A stretch of DNA of 64,000 bases from Strobilurus pachycystidiatus (GCA_019915135.1 JAHLMK010000001.1:2046001-2110000), one strand, 5' to 3'; counted from the stretch's first letter, positions 11,400-22,464 are shown. A program made the numbers and translations. The notes: generated by a model from the letters alone, not told the origin.

Positions 11400-12845
11400 G
11401 CAAGTGCGGTGTGGGTCGGAATGGAAAATTGACACCCCAAGCGAAGAAGTGCGAGCTCAACGCTTGCAGCAGATGCTGTGAGTTGACAGCAGACGCTCTC
11501 AGGCGTTGTCCCTTCCACGAACAACAGAAACAGCACAAGAGCCGACGAGATCAGGTCAAAAAGGCGCTTGACGTCGGGCGAGCTGCCTCGCACGACCACG
11601 TCAACACCGCCCCGGACGCCAACCCGACGCCGGCCGATCCCAACCCGACGACGGCTCCCGGCTGCAGCAGCGTTAAAAACATCGTGCTACCTTCAGATTT
11701 CGCCGGGAAAAATTGTGGTCCATATACCGTTGCCAGATTCATTGCGCAGGGAATACTCTCTCCGGAGGACTTGGGACCACGCCCAGCCAAACAGATCGTA
11801 CGGACACCGTCCTCTAACCCTAGGGAGGAGGCACGAAGACGAGAGAAAAAGGTCATATCCGTTCGAGTCTGGGACATGGTAAGCTCGTGGAATGAATGAC
11901 AAGCGAGTCTTCCTGACGAAGAACTCACTGTAGGACAAGCAGCTAGGCGGCATACGTGAGGTATTCGCAGGGGCTATGCATCCGTATCTGAATCTCTGGA
12001 AGGCGGCAGATGCGTTGACGGAAGCGATGCTTCGCAGCATTCGGGAAGATCTGCAGCTCGAACACGAGGGAGCCTTATTCCTGGTTTATCGAACGGCTCC
12101 CTCCCCGTCTTGGGTCCAAACCAACGCGCCGTACCCGGTAGCGTCAACGAATCGTCTCGACTTAGCCATTTCGAGACGTGGCTGCGTCGATGTACCACCG
12201 GTGCCGAAGCCGTGGCCTACGAGAGCTGGACGCACATGGTCCGGGCCACCGATGACTCCCACCACTCGAAGCGCTCAGCCGAACCACTTCTCGCCGACAA
12301 TGGTCGTCCCGACGAGTCTTCCGCTGTTTGTGACGCCCAAGGTGGTGGACGACACCACTTCAGACGACGATGACGAAGACCCATTTGCAATGCCCGTTCG
12401 CCAACCTTCCCAAGGGTGAGTACAGTGCAACCAGCCACGGCGAATGACAAACTCACGACCACCGTAGATTGCAGCGCGACGCCGACATGAGAACGAGCGA
12501 AATCGTCACGTAAGTACATCAGAACGCACTTAGATTGACGAGGCTCAACCGACACACAGAGACGTGACAACTATGGCGTCGGAGTCTTCTCGAGGACTGG
12601 ACGACATGCTGGGTTCCATGAGGCGGACAGACGAGATACGCAACATGCAACGAGGTCCAGGGAGCCGTAGCGACTTTCCTTTCGAATATGCGGTTGACAC
12701 CGTGAGCGTTCTCCGGATATGCACAGATATCTACGATGACGATGTAAGCAGGCCAGCTCTTCTGACGATGATAATTAGCTCACTCCGTAATAGAAAGACT
12801 GGCCGGCAATGAAATCGAGCACTTGGCACGACGCAGAACGTGCGC
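11400..12845 (+). pseudogene. Unrecognised gene, 5' half, split by retrotransposon
   Basis: Exons that join in frame: about 11400-11878, 11934-12415, 12468-12509, 12560-12743 and 12794-12845. The first has a Cys-rich start (CELNACSRCC...RRCPFHEQQ) and a basic stretch. The second contains FAGAMHPYLNLWKAAD and an acidic DDTTSDDDDEDPF tail. The exon from 12794 reads KDWPAMKSSTWHDAERA and stops abruptly at the LTR. Discounting the element and one copy of GCGC, it continues directly into KWNREYTKSVMLEG at 29030. I do not recognise the family. It is divergently placed to the Ulp1-like gene. The 5' end is not defined. The inserted element ends the transcript or greatly lengthens it, so the locus is marked as broken. 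Confidence 0.65.
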
Positions 12846-12963
12846 TGTCACTACGCGACAGAATTGCACTCAAAAAGCATTATTGGCAAACCATAAAATG
12901 ATATTCAACGAAAAACTACACAGAGACAATTACGTAATATTTCTTATTAGGGCATGAACGCCA

Positions 12964-13114
12964 TGACTCAACCACAGAACGCGCCGGAACATTCCGGAAC
13001 ATGTCGGAACATTCCGGAAAAGGCAAGAAAGGACCATTGAGTCAGTATGAGTCAGTATCAGTCAATTGTAGTCATAGATCTATTTATAGAATGTAGTCAG
13101 TAGTACTATATAAG
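12964..13114 (+). promoter_or_regulatory. LTR promoter: heat-shock-like and AP-1/Gcn4-like sites plus TATA box
   Basis: Seen directly: GAACATTCCGGAACA followed by GAACATTCCGGAA (about 12987-13019), that is alternating GAA and TTC units spaced by two bases, the form of a heat-shock element. TGACTCA at about 12964 and two TGAGTCA words at about 13038 and 13048 fit the Gcn4/AP-1 consensus. A TATATAAG box lies at 13107-13114. The order of upstream activator sites, then TATA, then a leader fits a stress-inducible promoter. That it responds to heat or starvation is inferred from the motifs only. The 3' LTR carries the same array (heat-shock-like part at about 28475-28507). Confidence 0.7.
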
Positions 13115-13270
13115 GGAGCTGAATCGGACCAAAAGGAGGTCAGCTACCCCAATACACAGCTTAGCTCTCAAACTCAGAACGCATTCTCATAAGCCTAAAG
13201 ACAAGATAATATCATTATCAAGTTAATTACAGCTTCCTCGCACACGCTTCTAATTGAAGAACAAGAATTC

Positions 13271-13369
13271 AAGCAAGTCAAGCAAGTTACGCAAGTCAAG
13301 CAAGTTCAGCAAGTCAAGCAAGTTCCGCAAGTCAAGCAAGTCAAGTTATACAAGTCAAGCAAGTTATCG
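13271..13369 (+). repeat. AAGTCAAGC minisatellite inside the LTR
   Basis: About 100 bp of imperfect tandem words AAGTCAAGC/AAGTTACGC/AAGTTCAGC. It lies downstream of the TATA box, so it is probably in the transcribed leader. It is repeated at about 28759-28857 in the 3' LTR. No function is visible. Confidence 0.85.
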
Positions 13370-13575
13370 TATTAAGGTGTTTAGAAGACTACAACGGTAG
13401 TCAGGCTAGCCCTTCAAGCAAGTCAAGTCAAGAATCACAAGCACGCCACAAGTCACCTAAAGCTATCTCGATAGCTCTCTAACCACCGAACTCAACTGTC
13501 ATCCAGGATCTGTTCTAAACACTTCCGTACCGTGACATTAATTTGGAGCCCACCGCGAGGGGGTAAATCACCCTT

Positions 13576-16500
13576 TTGCACCACAAACTTTGTATGCAAC
13601 AAAGTACCTCAGACTTTCCATCTGTAGTAGAGTCACCAGAATCATCAGTAGCAACTTCACCGGAAGAACGCTATCGACCACCCATTGATCCAGCTGAGTT
13701 ACAAGAACAAATATCAGCCTTGAATAATTTGCACAGTGCATTTTATTCCACACAACCCCAATCAAACTCCAGACATACTAGTTCCTCATCAGAAACTTCA
13801 TTGTCCATCACCAATTCACATTCACCAGCCGAAAACATGGCACTACCACTTCGAACCCCAGCCGACATCCCAATGGGAAATACACGCGACGCAATCAAGA
13901 CCTTTAAAGGCCAACCCCGTGATCTTAAACCTTTTTTCAAAAGACTTGAGCGTCTATTTCAACGATATGCAGTCAACACCAACCGAGAAAAAGTTGAAAC
14001 CATGATTGAATACATGGCACCCAAGGTGGTAAAATTCTTGGAAGGATGCAGTCACTATCGAACCCCCAATTATAATTTGTTAAAAGATGATATTATGGAA
14101 TTTTATGATGTTGATAAAATTAACAACTATTATCAGCCCAAGCATCTTAAAAAATTAACAAGTAGTTGGAGACACAGAGCAGTTCATCGACTAGATCAAT
14201 GGAAGAAATACCGTCGTGAATTTGTCACTATAGCAGGTTGGCTGCAAGGCCAGGGCAAACTAACAGACGAAGACTATAATGCATACTTCTGGCATGGCAT
14301 TCATAAGAAGCTAAGAAGAGATATCGAAAAAATTCATATCTCTCGGGACCCCGCGGCAGATCTGTCTCAGGCTTTTGCACATGAAACAGTAAATCAGATT
14401 GCTAGAACCATCCTAGAACGCAATAGGTTCGAATACAATCTAGCAGACACTGACTCTGATACTGAATCAGACAGTCCAGAAACAGCCACCGCATCAGAAG
14501 AAGACAACAGCGACTCAGACTCTGACGTCTCAAGTCGAGAAAAACGACATAAAAGTAAACGACGACTGCAATTGGCTTTGAAAGAAAAGAAAAGTATAAA
14601 CTTACAAGCCAATTCAAGCGAAAGTAAGAAAACTGAAGTCATCAAGGAGCCAGAAGAACTGGACGACATTATACATCGTTTAGGAAAACTATCCATTGAC
14701 GATCCACAATATGCCATCCATTATTCTTCCCTGTACTACCAGGCATTGCAGCTTAACCCTGAAGCAGTACGAATTTTGGCAGCACCACCAACTACTCAAT
14801 CCTCAAATAGAACACCAGGAACATCCAGTCTTACCACACCCAAAACACAATTAGGATATAGAACAGCACCATTAAGCAATACGACACAATATGCGCCACA
14901 ATATACGCCGCAAAATATAAACCAAACTATTCCGCGAAGCACAACCTGTTTTGGATGTCATGATCCCAATCACACCATACGGAACTGTCCAACCATCAGA
15001 GAAATGCTTGCAAAAAACCAAGTGTCACAAAAACCTGACGGACGCGTAGTAATGGCGGATGGAGGCCCTATAATGCGCTATAATAACGAAAACATAGCTC
15101 AAGCAGCACTACGTCAAATGGGTAACAAAGGAAATCAGAATCAAAACCAGACCACGTCCTACATTGAGGAACTCACATCCGGACATTACGGATCCAATTT
15201 CATAGAACTAGCTGGATCCGAAAGAGAGGAAAGTCAAATACTTCTAGGGACTGAACAAGAAACCTTGGATGAAAATAACAAAGGAAATACATCATCACCA
15301 GATTCAGAATCCGGAGAGGAATACCCTTCATTCTGGGTGAGCAATAAAGGAAATACGTACAATGCGGAAAGGCCAAAGCGAGCAGTTACTCGAAGTGCTA
15401 GAGCTCGCGCAATGGAAGAGCAGTTTAAGCCCCCTAGTACGTCCACCAGCCAGAAAGCCAAGCAAAACGTCAAAGCAAAGGCATCACCTAAAGTTATGCC
15501 GGAACCTGCAAAGAAATCAGTATTAATTCCTCACCCAACACAATTCCCGGAGCCTCTACCCATTGATGTACGTCTACCGGTAAGGCTGGAAAGGAAGGAT
15601 TGCATACCCATGGAAATTGAATCCACAGTAAAGAAATTCGAGGACCACACAACGGAAACTCGGGCAGAAGAACAAACTCATCAGCCTACAGAAGAACTCG
15701 CACGGAAACCTAAAGGAATGAAAAGGACCTCCGAAATCAGCAGAATGGCCGACAAAACTGATCTAATGAAAGTGATTTTGAATACAGACATAACGTTGAA
15801 AATGTTCGAACTATTAGGGGCCTCACAGGACATCAGCGAGGCACTAGCAGAACTATTGAAACGCAAAAATCAGAAATTAGATTTGTTAACATCGGAGAAA
15901 CAGAATAAAGAAATCCCTGTGCTATTACAAGTCGAGGAGGTATACGACCGAGGCGTCTTAATAACGATACCGTTAACAGCTAACGGAGTAACCGTGAATG
16001 CTATAGTCGACACAGGCTCCCAGCTAAACATAATAAAGAGGTCCGCGGCCGAAAATCTAGGGCTTGTCATAGATGACTCCGTTGTAACCACTATGCGAGA
16101 CGCAAGCGGAAACAACACCCAAATGAGAGGATTTATACGAGAGGCTGAGCTGGCACAAGGAGCCGGCCAAGTACGAACAAAAGCCAATTTATTTGTCGGA
16201 CTAGAGACATTTCCGTTTGAACTCCTACTCGGGCGACCTTGGCAACGAGGAAACATGATATGTATAGATGAGAGAAACGAAGGAACTTACCTGCTTTACA
16301 AGGACCCACAAGACCCGACGGGCAGCCGAAGACATGTATTCCGAGCCCTTGGAATCCCCAAACCATCCGAATACAGACTAATGCGAGTCAAAACTGAAGA
16401 AGAGGTCAGCAGTGGGCTGCATGACTTGGCCGAGGGAACATACGCCATCTATGTGCCGACGGGTATTGACGCGGGAAGCGCAGACGATAAAGATTTAAAT

Positions 16501-19500
16501 GGAACGGCAGCCCATGAGTCAGATGAGCGAGTCAATTCGAAGGGTAAAGAACATACCATAGGCGGCCACGCTCCTGCCGATGACTATGTCAGCGAAACCG
16601 ATACTAGAAACGCATTAGCTAACGCCGTGAATATTGTAAACAGTCAACATCATGAGTCAAGTACACAGCAAAGAATCACTCACCAAAGCCTAAAAGTATT
16701 CAGTCTACTAGTGACTGTACTCGCCGTACTGAAAAGAATCATCGAGATGATAGCCATACTGACGCATAACCACAAAAACGGACGGAAGAAAGACGATAAA
16801 ATAAAGACGAACGATGAAGAGAAAATTGCTGCCCTCGCCATCAGAGAGTCAGTCACACGATCACCACCAAACAAGAAAATGGCCGGGCCGGTATCCAACC
16901 TGTTCCGGTCCAACGCCCACAACCTTCAGCTAGTTGAACATCCCGACAATACCGTTGTAACCGTTTCACGACCGTCTGCCGCAGTAATTCTCCCTGCCCT
17001 TCCTGCCGACTATGACCGACGAAAATTCTTCTTTCCACAATTCCCGCTTGAAGGTCCGGTCTATGGGCCTGAACGCACCCCCGATGGCCACCGATACCGT
17101 TTGGGCGTGCTTCACCAGACCGCGGAACGCCAAACACAGGGCCGCTTCTGCGAACTGACGCGTGGAGTATATCAAGAATCTCCATTCCAGCCCCGCGAAC
17201 TCCCTTCCAGCTACCAGCCCACCCAGATCTTTGGCGAAAACTCCATTCACTTTCCACCAGAACGCGTCCACGACCGAACATACGAATCAGGTGTCATCCT
17301 CGGTGGCGCCCTGGTTCGAGGAGAATGCCCGCCCGTGCAGGGCTACATCTACTATCAGCTCAGTTACGGACCCGTTTTTCAAGACGAGCGTGCTGAAATG
17401 GAGAGGCGTTATGACGAAGGTATGAGAAATGCGGGCGACTGGATACGCCGAGTAAAGTCATACGTACCAAAGAGTATGGAACCGGGAGGCAGTCTCAAAG
17501 GCATTCGCGAGTCCTGTGCACGACGAACCGAAGACCCACCAGCCGTGGCTCCCGACATTATCGAGCTACCCAACGGCGTACAGAAGTCAATTAACGGATC
17601 GGTGTTCCCATATACTTCCCTCAACGAACTATCCATTCTGTCAAACGACGACCTCCACCAAATTCGCGCCGCCGTAATGCGGGTACAATCCGCCTATGCT
17701 CGCGGAGATTCGGAGGACAGTTGTAATGAGGAAGTAAGCCGTTCGGAGCACCCATGCTTCCACTCATTCGAGGCGCGCGGAATGGGCGCTATTTTTCCCG
17801 CTCATTCTGGCGACCATCGTGACTTGGTCTCAGGAGTAATTCTGGGAGCACAGTTGCGCTGCGCCGGAGGACAGATCAAGACCAGTCTATTGTCTTACAC
17901 TATGTTACCCCTCCTCCCTAATCTGCGACCCGCCATGTGGGACGTAGACTACGAACAAGACTCGGTCGATGCAAACAACGAACCACACATCGACCCTGCA
18001 CGAGGGCCCAATCTCAACGAAGACGTAGAAGAAGACGAAGAGGAAGACCCATGGGCAGACACAGACGAATCCTCGGAAGAAGAAGGTGCGTTCTACTCAT
18101 GCTCGTCATCAGTATTAATTAACCTAGTAATGAAAGATGATAAGCGAAGGAAGTACCGACGAAGCAAACCCCGAAGCAAGCTTCCGACCAAACCCTACGA
18201 GTCGGCATATAACAGCCCGGACTGCGACCCCTTCAAAGTCGTAGCACGAGGGGCAGTGGCTGAGACCATCTGGCTGGTACGCAGCGAAGTATTGCGATGG
18301 GGAGAGCCTAGCCTGCGCAACCACGCCCGAAGCCTATCGGCCGTCGGAATTTTCCAAATCTTCTCGAAACTAGGAATACGTATGCCGCCTCAAGAACGCA
18401 TGGAGGAAACCATTCGCAGCATGGTCCTCCTCGACGCCCAGATCCGCGCCCCCGATAGGGACGCCCACAAAGCCCACGCGTTTGTCTACCAAGTGGACGT
18501 GTTTACCTATAGCACCCTGGCGGCCGACCTCATGAACTTAGGATTCCATGTGGCTTCTAAACCACATTCCACTACCGCTAAGGAAGCACCTAATTGTTCT
18601 ACTCGTTTCAACCCCGCCCCAACCCGACGTCCAGACTCAGTAGTAGCACCACCTACCGTGAAGCTTGCCGTCATTGCGGACATCCTAACCCATCTATGCG
18701 GACATCTACGGGCATGGGAGAAAAAGGATACTGGGAAAGACGAAACCATCGACTACCCGTTCGAATTCATCAAACTGCACGGGAGAGTCTGGATCGCGCT
18801 TGAAGCGGTACGACTTAGTGACCATGCCATCCTCAGGACTGGCGTACTCCTGGACGCTGTTTACGAAGCCGGCAAAGGACCAGCGCTTATGGGCCCCGCT
18901 CTTATAGCCCTGGTTTACGGATACGAACCCAATCTCGACGACGTCCGAGCAGCGGGACTGTTGACAGGTCTCACCAAGGCGACCGCGAACGAGCATTTTA
19001 CCAAGCAGACAATCGGGGACACGGGAGACTTTGTACGAGAAGTAGCTGAAAGCCGAGAATGGGTTTCGGAGGACGTCTATCCCTCCCTGGTACACGGAAC
19101 ACTCGATGAAGACGGCGTACCTCGGTTGTCTTCTTCGAACCCTACGGATGCTACCTTTAGAGGAGTAACCTTCGATAAAGGCCACATCTATCACCATCCC
19201 GTCCTGTACCCGCGCACTCCACAATATTTCAGACGACCGCCACACTTCTTCAACTTTTATTACTTGGCCAAGCCCCCAACCAACCGAGAATCGTTACAGC
19301 TGCACAAAAGCGCTACCTTCGACACTCGGGCGAACATTTATTATCCACCCGCGATGCGCAAAGCTGGCATACTCGCACCTGATCTTTCCGTAGTGGATCC
19401 CTTGCGTAAGAAGCTCCTACTTGAAGCAACAGTATCACTAAACAATTTTTTAGAAAAAGTGTTGCATCCACCTACCAGCTCAGAATGGGAAGTCGTTTGC

Positions 19501-22464
19501 GCTAAACTGTTGAACAATCACCCGGTACCCGTCAACCACCTACAACCAGACTACGAGGAGGACGACTTGCTCTGTCTGTGGGCAATGATCTGCGAGTCAC
19601 TAAAACGGTATCGCCACATTAACGACAATGTACTGCTAAATGCTGTCATGCCGCCCACCCGATTTGACCCCCTCTACATGCATGTACTACGGGCCACGGC
19701 AACCACTGCCATATCCCTGCCGGCCATTCAGCTGGCGCATCTGGTCATGCAGCAGCTGGTCATGCCCGACGTTGTCCTATACCAATACAACGACAGGGGA
19801 ACCGAACGCGCCGCACAAGGGACACTTCATCTATGGATGATAAACGGCAACACGCTACCAGACGGCTCGGACGCACGACATCGTAACCCTACCTTTGAGA
19901 GCCAGTACCCAGAGGACAAACACAACCGATATTGGGAAACGATACAAGGTGTAGACGAAGACGGTTTGACGCGGGGAGATTTCACCCAACTAATGGAACG
20001 AGTCAACGATGACGCAGAGATGTTTCTGGACCTCCAGAACCAACACCTGGCTTCTCATGGACGCATTCCCGAGCCACCACCTGTTCCTAGCGTGCGAGGA
20101 GTAGACACTCCCTCTTCCATTTTCGATGCCCCACGACAACAGCCGCACTCGCCCGGGATACCCGTCATTCCCCGCTTGGTACCCGCCCTGTCCGACCAAT
20201 TCCTGCAATCAGTAGTAGAGGTGGTCAGACAGACACAGCGGTTCGTGGACGCCCTAGGCGAGGAAGAAGAATCCATTGACGTGGACGTAGCCCGACGCTA
20301 CGACCTGGACAGCGACTATACCTTCAAGCTGCCCAGCAGACATGTTGGAAACATGGAACTCGAAATGGGAACTATGATCAACGCGCTGCTGGTACAAGAC
20401 ATGGAGCCACAACTCATGGACATTCATGCATTCTATGTCTTTGTCCCTACAGTCTTCGATCCGAAACCCGACACAACCATTTGCCCCAAACCTGTCCCGG
20501 ATAACGACCACGGTAATCCGCCGGCTGACTTGCACGAGAAAGATGCGCCAGAAGGTAACATCCATAGCTTCAAACACAGTATACAATCACTAATCAAGAA
20601 CGACACAGGACCAGACACAGATACAGTGGAAATCGATCTTTGCGCGACCATACAGACCGCCGTTGCGGAAACCTGCATGACTGTGTTTCTAGGAACCCAG
20701 AACACATTCGAGAAAACCCCGCACGACGCAACCACAAGAATGATGGAACACCTCGAAGAGAACACGAGGGATTCAGGTAATCATTCATGTCATTTTTGCG
20801 CAACCAAACACATGCTTATCCGGTGCGGGACAGGATCCACCGCCGTCGCGATTCATGATCAAGATGTTCCCCGCTGGGACCTTCTGCGGCGAGAAGCACT
20901 GGGACACCATATTCTAGCCAACGTTGCACAAAGCGCTAAGCGCAAGACACAGTCACCCATCCATCAACCAGCACCCAAACGAATACACGCCTTGCCCAAC
21001 GCCGAATCGTGGGGAATGGAATACGAGCTAGAGTACCCACCCGACGATGCCAATATGGAAAGCGACGAAGAGTGGCAAGCGAATGGTCCGGAACTATCAG
21101 TATTCCTAACACGACATACCAACACCAGCAGCCCTGAAATCGACGAAGACACGCTCTCGTCAACGGACGCGCTATCGGTGTACAGCCACGACATGGACAT
21201 CGCCGAAATAGTAAACCTATCGGCTACTCTTTCCACTGACGTCGTCCTCCCTCCCTCGCTCGATGACCGACGTTACGCCATACCTATCCGCGGAATGGAA
21301 GCTGACGGCAACAATTATCGGGACTCTTTTACCATTCGCATCCATACTACCGTACCCCCTTCCTTCAGAGACGATGAAGGAATCGTGGCCAACACCATTG
21401 AAGCCGAGAGGAGGTACCAGCATGGGGATATTCTACCCCGCCAGCGGGAAGTTGTAATTTTCCATGAAGCACAAGATAATCATCCACTCCGGTATCCCGG
21501 TAACGGGTTTCTCAACCCGGAAGTAATCAACTGCTTCACCTGGTCAAAGGAGGAGGAAAAGGCAATAGGACTATCCTTCCGGCTTGCAGATGAGCACCTT
21601 TTCACGGCCTCTCTCCAACTTGATGACTGGCCGATGGCTGACGGGACCATCACCCAGCTAAACCGGCGTCGAGTCATTGAAGGAATCGAATCGCTCGCCA
21701 AACCCATGTACGGCGACAATACCATTGACGAGATTGAGGGCCTTCACAATGACAGTATCACCACCTACGCCGACCTTCTCACATACGGCCGCGGCAGCAT
21801 GACGCTAGCAATTGAGGAACCGTACACGCGGCGATGCAAGGATATACTTTTGGCTAGGCTTTTCCCCGAGCGCGCCGAAACACTTCGGGATCCTGACTCC
21901 GGATACAGCAGACAGTACATCCGAACGGATTGTTCCACGTCACTGGAAGTCAGGCTTTCACCATGGTCGAAACGGATGGGAGCGCTGAGGTATAGCCGAC
22001 AGTACCTGGTCCAAGGTATGAATCGCTTAGCCCAGTATCTCCTCACGACAAAGTGGCGCAACGTAATAGACGGTTTTCCGGAGACCGACGACACGCACCA
22101 TTTTTTTCGTTGGCATTGCGTTTTTTTTCGACTGCTCGATAACATCCTTCACACAGTCCAAGGCTTTCACGCACTCTGCCTTCACGGCGGATACATTAGG
22201 AACGGGAGAATGGAGACTCGAGCGCCGTTGGTTCCGCAGAACCCGCTGCTCACCTGGCAAGAAGATGAATATCTTCATCACTCCGCGCTCACACTTGAAG
22301 CAGGCGGACACCACGAGCTCGCGAATACGCTCCGGTCCATCCGCTACCGAAGACTCTTGCTTCCAAAGGAGGTTTACAGGCTCCTCGAGCATGGATACCT
22401 CGACACCCTGGACACCTTCGACGATTCCGGCTATAGGCGCGGTTTTATGGCTGACAAGCTATAA
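13576..22464 (+). CDS. gag-pro: Gag-protease polyprotein with about 2000-aa unknown extension
   Basis: One open frame of 2962 aa. Residues about 105-260 resemble a Ty3-type capsid region (LKPFFKRLERLFQRY). A canonical CX2CX4HX4C zinc knuckle (CFGCHDPNHTIRNC) starts at residue 458. An aspartic protease follows, with the active-site DTGS at residue 812 and a downstream LLGRPW block. From about residue 900 to the end there is no family I recognise. That part contains a hydrophobic stretch (about 1040-1060), two SGVILG-type segments (nt about 17287 and 17830), acidic runs, and a knuckle-like CX2CX3HX4C at residue 2405. Gag-PR is A-rich at third positions whereas the extension looks richer in G/C, so it may have a different origin. 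The start is the first ATG after the LTR leader that opens the frame. Normal Ty3 Gag-PR is several-fold shorter. Confidence 0.9.
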   Translation: MHHKLCMQQSTSDFPSVVESPESSVATSPEERYRPPIDPAELQEQISALNNLHSAFYSTQPQSNSRHTSSSSETSLSITNSHSPAENMALPLRTPADIPMGNTRDAIKTFKGQPRDLKPFFKRLERLFQRYAVNTNREKVETMIEYMAPKVVKFLEGCSHYRTPNYNLLKDDIMEFYDVDKINNYYQPKHLKKLTSSWRHRAVHRLDQWKKYRREFVTIAGWLQGQGKLTDEDYNAYFWHGIHKKLRRDIEKIHISRDPAADLSQAFAHETVNQIARTILERNRFEYNLADTDSDTESDSPETATASEEDNSDSDSDVSSREKRHKSKRRLQLALKEKKSINLQANSSESKKTEVIKEPEELDDIIHRLGKLSIDDPQYAIHYSSLYYQALQLNPEAVRILAAPPTTQSSNRTPGTSSLTTPKTQLGYRTAPLSNTTQYAPQYTPQNINQTIPRSTTCFGCHDPNHTIRNCPTIREMLAKNQVSQKPDGRVVMADGGPIMRYNNENIAQAALRQMGNKGNQNQNQTTSYIEELTSGHYGSNFIELAGSEREESQILLGTEQETLDENNKGNTSSPDSESGEEYPSFWVSNKGNTYNAERPKRAVTRSARARAMEEQFKPPSTSTSQKAKQNVKAKASPKVMPEPAKKSVLIPHPTQFPEPLPIDVRLPVRLERKDCIPMEIESTVKKFEDHTTETRAEEQTHQPTEELARKPKGMKRTSEISRMADKTDLMKVILNTDITLKMFELLGASQDISEALAELLKRKNQKLDLLTSEKQNKEIPVLLQVEEVYDRGVLITIPLTANGVTVNAIVDTGSQLNIIKRSAAENLGLVIDDSVVTTMRDASGNNTQMRGFIREAELAQGAGQVRTKANLFVGLETFPFELLLGRPWQRGNMICIDERNEGTYLLYKDPQDPTGSRRHVFRALGIPKPSEYRLMRVKTEEEVSSGLHDLAEGTYAIYVPTGIDAGSADDKDLNGTAAHESDERVNSKGKEHTIGGHAPADDYVSETDTRNALANAVNIVNSQHHESSTQQRITHQSLKVFSLLVTVLAVLKRIIEMIAILTHNHKNGRKKDDKIKTNDEEKIAALAIRESVTRSPPNKKMAGPVSNLFRSNAHNLQLVEHPDNTVVTVSRPSAAVILPALPADYDRRKFFFPQFPLEGPVYGPERTPDGHRYRLGVLHQTAERQTQGRFCELTRGVYQESPFQPRELPSSYQPTQIFGENSIHFPPERVHDRTYESGVILGGALVRGECPPVQGYIYYQLSYGPVFQDERAEMERRYDEGMRNAGDWIRRVKSYVPKSMEPGGSLKGIRESCARRTEDPPAVAPDIIELPNGVQKSINGSVFPYTSLNELSILSNDDLHQIRAAVMRVQSAYARGDSEDSCNEEVSRSEHPCFHSFEARGMGAIFPAHSGDHRDLVSGVILGAQLRCAGGQIKTSLLSYTMLPLLPNLRPAMWDVDYEQDSVDANNEPHIDPARGPNLNEDVEEDEEEDPWADTDESSEEEGAFYSCSSSVLINLVMKDDKRRKYRRSKPRSKLPTKPYESAYNSPDCDPFKVVARGAVAETIWLVRSEVLRWGEPSLRNHARSLSAVGIFQIFSKLGIRMPPQERMEETIRSMVLLDAQIRAPDRDAHKAHAFVYQVDVFTYSTLAADLMNLGFHVASKPHSTTAKEAPNCSTRFNPAPTRRPDSVVAPPTVKLAVIADILTHLCGHLRAWEKKDTGKDETIDYPFEFIKLHGRVWIALEAVRLSDHAILRTGVLLDAVYEAGKGPALMGPALIALVYGYEPNLDDVRAAGLLTGLTKATANEHFTKQTIGDTGDFVREVAESREWVSEDVYPSLVHGTLDEDGVPRLSSSNPTDATFRGVTFDKGHIYHHPVLYPRTPQYFRRPPHFFNFYYLAKPPTNRESLQLHKSATFDTRANIYYPPAMRKAGILAPDLSVVDPLRKKLLLEATVSLNNFLEKVLHPPTSSEWEVVCAKLLNNHPVPVNHLQPDYEEDDLLCLWAMICESLKRYRHINDNVLLNAVMPPTRFDPLYMHVLRATATTAISLPAIQLAHLVMQQLVMPDVVLYQYNDRGTERAAQGTLHLWMINGNTLPDGSDARHRNPTFESQYPEDKHNRYWETIQGVDEDGLTRGDFTQLMERVNDDAEMFLDLQNQHLASHGRIPEPPPVPSVRGVDTPSSIFDAPRQQPHSPGIPVIPRLVPALSDQFLQSVVEVVRQTQRFVDALGEEEESIDVDVARRYDLDSDYTFKLPSRHVGNMELEMGTMINALLVQDMEPQLMDIHAFYVFVPTVFDPKPDTTICPKPVPDNDHGNPPADLHEKDAPEGNIHSFKHSIQSLIKNDTGPDTDTVEIDLCATIQTAVAETCMTVFLGTQNTFEKTPHDATTRMMEHLEENTRDSGNHSCHFCATKHMLIRCGTGSTAVAIHDQDVPRWDLLRREALGHHILANVAQSAKRKTQSPIHQPAPKRIHALPNAESWGMEYELEYPPDDANMESDEEWQANGPELSVFLTRHTNTSSPEIDEDTLSSTDALSVYSHDMDIAEIVNLSATLSTDVVLPPSLDDRRYAIPIRGMEADGNNYRDSFTIRIHTTVPPSFRDDEGIVANTIEAERRYQHGDILPRQREVVIFHEAQDNHPLRYPGNGFLNPEVINCFTWSKEEEKAIGLSFRLADEHLFTASLQLDDWPMADGTITQLNRRRVIEGIESLAKPMYGDNTIDEIEGLHNDSITTYADLLTYGRGSMTLAIEEPYTRRCKDILLARLFPERAETLRDPDSGYSRQYIRTDCSTSLEVRLSPWSKRMGALRYSRQYLVQGMNRLAQYLLTTKWRNVIDGFPETDDTHHFFRWHCVFFRLLDNILHTVQGFHALCLHGGYIRNGRMETRAPLVPQNPLLTWQEDEYLHHSALTLEAGGHHELANTLRSIRYRRLLLPKEVYRLLEHGYLDTLDTFDDSGYRRGFMADKL

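Larger units (their letters stand above)
12846..13537 (+). repeat. 5' LTR, 692 bp
   Basis: Starts TGTCACTACG and ends CCGTGACA, matching the 3' LTR at 28334-29025 across its full length with one difference seen. It holds the promoter region (see 12964-13114) and a run of AAGTCAAGC-type repeats near its 3' part. Just downstream the sequence TGGAGCCCACCGCGAGG begins with the TGG expected of a primer-binding site, but I cannot name the tRNA. Confidence 0.97.

Noticed and set aside
13271..13369. AAGTCAAGC repeats as a CRISPR-like array
   Set aside because: There are no unique spacers; it is a simple minisatellite inside a eukaryotic LTR.
13538..13565. Named tRNA primer-binding site
   Set aside because: TGGAGCCCACCGCGAGG begins correctly with TGG, but I cannot match it to a specific tRNA 3' end from sequence alone.
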